Below are positions 7,712 to 10,961 of a stretch of 10,961 nucleotides of DNA, piece after piece. The first letter of the stretch is position 1. Every line of letters starts with the position of its first letter. A model generated the notes under the pieces. The model did not search any database. It was not told the origin of the DNA and saw only the letters and a list, made by a program, of their open reading frames with translations. The position numbers and the translations under genes are program-made. Origin of the DNA: an uncultured Streptococcus sp. (GTDB lineage: Bacteria; Bacillota; Bacilli; Lactobacillales; Streptococcaceae); NCBI RefSeq assembly GCF_943912555.1, contig NZ_CALTUR010000060.1:1-10961 (forward strand), in the 5' to 3' direction.

Positions 7712-7716
7712 GATTT

Positions 7717-7724
7717 ACCTCCTT
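7717..7724 (-). promoter_or_regulatory. Strong ribosome binding site of yfmF
   Basis: On the minus strand AAGGAGGT lies five bases before the yfmF ATG. It is the best Shine-Dalgarno match in the window and fixes this start at the head of the operon. Confidence 0.9.
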
Positions 7725-7738
7725 ATATACAGACTTCT

Positions 7739-7747
7739 ATTATATCA
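7739..7747 (-). promoter_or_regulatory. Extended -10 promoter of the yfmF-to-mreD block
   Basis: The minus strand reads TGATATAAT, a perfect TATAAT preceded by TGn, the extended -10 common in streptococci. No good -35 is found 16-18 bases upstream, which such promoters do not need. The predicted transcript start is near 7732, giving a leader of about 20 nt that still contains the AAGGAGGT. This is the only clear promoter seen for the nine genes downstream. Confidence 0.75.
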
Positions 7748-7840
7748 CGAAAAGCTGAAATTTTCTTGTTCTCTGTAACACTTTTGAAATAAAAATCGCT
7801 TACATTTCTCCCTGTTTCTCTCACTATTTTTAGGAAAATA

Positions 7841-7849
7841 TGGTATAAT
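7841..7849 (+). promoter_or_regulatory. Extended -10 promoter of yaaA-recF
   Basis: TGGTATAAT is a perfect extended -10 with no convincing -35 at 17 bp. Transcription should start near 7856, leaving a leader of only about 14 nt before the yaaA ATG; GAGGTG (7860-7865) serves as ribosome site. It is divergent from the yfmF promoter, and the two -10 elements lie about 95 bp apart. Confidence 0.75.
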
Positions 7850-7869
7850 ACCAAAGATTGAGGTGAATT

Positions 7870-8238
7870 ATGGAATACAAATTATTTGAAGAATTTATTA
7901 CCCTCCAAGCACTACTCAAAGAACTTGGAATTACACATAGCGGAGGAGCTATCAAATCATTTCTCTCTGAACATTCTGTTTACTTTAATGGGGAATTAGA
8001 GAGTCGTCGTGGTAAAAAACTTCGTATTGGCGATAAAGTTGACATCCCTGACATGAATATTGACATCTTGTTGACACAACCTACTTCTGAAGAACAAGAG
8101 GAATACCAAGCTGATAAAGTTGAAAAAGAACGAATCGCTAAACTTGTTAAGGAGATGAATAAAGGAGTAAAAAAAGACAACTCTAAACCTACTTCATCGC
8201 CCAAAAGCAAACAAGCTCCACGATTCCCTGGTAGATAA
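7870..8238 (+). CDS. yaaA: S4 domain RNA-binding protein YaaA
   Basis: The 122-residue protein starts with an S4-type RNA-binding domain (about residues 1-65). Its core is [20 protein letters not shown] followed by [21 protein letters not shown], the usual pattern of helix pair, Gly turn and short beta hairpin. Bacillus YaaA, the small S4 protein between dnaN and recF, is only about 70 residues. This one adds a highly charged tail of some 50 residues that looks helical to about 105 and ends basic and Pro/Ser-rich ([14 protein letters not shown]). Molecular function is not established; RNA or ribosome binding is inferred from the S4 fold. recF begins 2 bp after its stop, preserving the old yaaA-recF pairing. 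GAGGTG supports the start. Confidence 0.93.
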   Translation: MEYKLFEEFITLQALLKELGITHSGGAIKSFLSEHSVYFNGELESRRGKKLRIGDKVDIPDMNIDILLTQPTSEEQEEYQADKVEKERIAKLVKEMNKGVKKDNSKPTSSPKSKQAPRFPGR

Positions 8239-8240
8239 TC

Positions 8241-9332
8241 ATGTGGCTACAACACCTATCTCTCAAAACTTTTCGTAACTACAAAGATACGAAAATAGAC
8301 TTTAATCCTAAATTAAATGTCTTTTTAGGACGCAATGCACAAGGAAAAACAAATATGTTAGAGGCTATCTATTTTTTAGCCTTAACACGTAGCCATCGAA
8401 CTCGAACAGATAAAAATCTCATTCATTTTGATGAGGAACAACTTCATCTTTCAGGTCTTGTTCAGAAAAAAACGGGATCCATTCCTCTCGAAATCGAACT
8501 CACACAAAAAGGCCGTGTAACAAAAGTTAATCACTTAAAACAGGCACGACTTTCAGATTATGTAGGACACATGAATGTTGTCTTATTTGCTCCTGAAGAT
8601 TTACAACTAATTAAAGGAGCACCTTCAGTTCGACGAAAATTTATTGATATGGAGCTTGGACAAATCAAGCCAATCTATTTATCTGACTTAACCAATTATA
8701 ACCACATCCTAAAGCAAAGAAACACTTACCTAAAATCAGCTCAAAAAATAGATGAAACCTTCCTTTCAGTCTTAGATGATCAGCTAGTTGATTATGGATG
8801 TCGTGTAATGAATCACCGCTTAGATTTCATTAAAAAACTAGAATATTTTGGTCGTAAGAAACATTTTGAACTTTCTAATCAGATTGAAGAGCTGTCAATA
8901 TCCTATCAATCTTCTGTAAAGATAACTGACAAAGAAGACTTATCCGAATCTTTCAAAATTGCTTTAGAAAAAAGTAGATCCAGAGATTTATTTAAAAAGA
9001 ATACTGGTGTTGGACCTCATCGAGATGATATTTCTTTTTATATAAATGGGATGGATGCTAGTTTCGGAAGTCAAGGCCAACATCGTAGTCTCGTCCTTTC
9101 TATAAAATTAGCAGAAATCGAGTTAATGGAAAGTATTACTACAGAATCTCCGATATTATTGCTTGACGATGTTATGAGTGAACTTGACAACACTAGACAA
9201 CTAAAACTATTAGAAACGATTTCTCATTCAATCCAAACCTTTATTACAACAACAAGCTTAGACCATCTTCAAAATCTGCCAGAAAATCTAAGTGTCTTCA
9301 CTATTCAGGATGGTAAAGCTTCTGTAAATTAA
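8241..9332 (+). CDS. recF: DNA replication and repair protein RecF
   Basis: The 363-residue SMC/ABC-like ATPase has normal length for RecF (about 360-370). Walker A is G30-RNAQGKTN-38, the ABC signature region is FGSQGQHRS (275-283), Walker B is ILLLDD (305-310) and the D-loop is SELD (313-316). The N-terminal [14 protein letters not shown] and GVGPHRDD (256-263) are also typical. RecF binds DNA at gaps and, with RecO and RecR, helps load RecA onto SSB-coated single strands in the cytoplasm. The ATG follows the yaaA stop by two bases and has only a weak ribosome site (GGTAG), so translation is probably coupled to yaaA. A terminator follows the gene. It is transcribed opposite to the flanking genes. 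Confidence 0.97.
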   Translation: MWLQHLSLKTFRNYKDTKIDFNPKLNVFLGRNAQGKTNMLEAIYFLALTRSHRTRTDKNLIHFDEEQLHLSGLVQKKTGSIPLEIELTQKGRVTKVNHLKQARLSDYVGHMNVVLFAPEDLQLIKGAPSVRRKFIDMELGQIKPIYLSDLTNYNHILKQRNTYLKSAQKIDETFLSVLDDQLVDYGCRVMNHRLDFIKKLEYFGRKKHFELSNQIEELSISYQSSVKITDKEDLSESFKIALEKSRSRDLFKKNTGVGPHRDDISFYINGMDASFGSQGQHRSLVLSIKLAEIELMESITTESPILLLDDVMSELDNTRQLKLLETISHSIQTFITTTSLDHLQNLPENLSVFTIQDGKASVN

Positions 9333-9347
9333 AATTGACAATATTGT

Positions 9348-9379
9348 AAAAGAACTCCTATTTCCACGGGAGTTCTTTT
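9348..9379. terminator. Bidirectional intrinsic terminator between recF and guaB
   Basis: An 11-base perfect inverted repeat, AAAAGAACTCC (9348-9358) and GGAGTTCTTTT (9369-9379), encloses a 10-base loop, and a T-G wobble can extend the stem by one. T-rich DNA follows on the plus strand (TTTTCATTGTTTTTT), and the minus strand leaves TTTT at the end of the stem. The two flanking genes converge here, recF ending at 9332 and guaB at 9389, so one hairpin can stop both. Confidence 0.9.
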
Positions 9380-9388
9380 CATTGTTTT

Positions 9389-10949
<1,561 letters not shown>

Positions 10950-10961
10950 ATGTTACAGGGG

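Overview
The window is an ordinary, well-conserved stretch of a low-GC Firmicute chromosome. Gene order, protein lengths and near-familiar protein sequences point to a mitis-group Streptococcus (S. pneumoniae, S. mitis or S. oralis type). It looks like the origin-proximal region left of dnaA. That placement comes from recognising the synteny; neither oriC nor dnaA is in the window.

Positions 1-7711 hold nine genes packed on the minus strand. In transcription order they are: two M16-family peptidase-like proteins (yfmF, yfmH), the membrane-anchored HTH protein RodZ, phosphatidylglycerophosphate synthase (pgsA), the energy-coupling module of an ECF vitamin/metal transporter (ecfA1, ecfA2, ecfT), and the peripheral cell-wall elongation proteins MreC and MreD. 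MreD is cut by the window edge. Four neighbouring pairs overlap by 4-16 bp, mreC and mreD share 1 bp, and the widest gap is 58 bp before mreC. The only clear promoter is an extended -10 element upstream of yfmF, so the block is probably one long envelope-related operon, though internal promoters cannot be excluded.

Positions 7712-7869 are a divergent promoter region. Rightward from it run yaaA (S4 RNA-binding domain) and recF (recombination and repair ATPase), only 2 bp apart. recF meets guaB (IMP dehydrogenase, minus strand) tail to tail across a 56-bp gap filled by a bidirectional intrinsic terminator. guaB has its own promoter near the right edge of the window.

The most notable non-genic signal is an 18-bp perfect palindrome at 3664-3681 inside ecfA1. 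It matches the ParB-binding site parS at 14 of 16 consensus positions and fits an origin-proximal location. I found no mobile element, CRISPR array, RNA gene, prophage or unknown gene cassette, and nothing that amounts to a new biological system.
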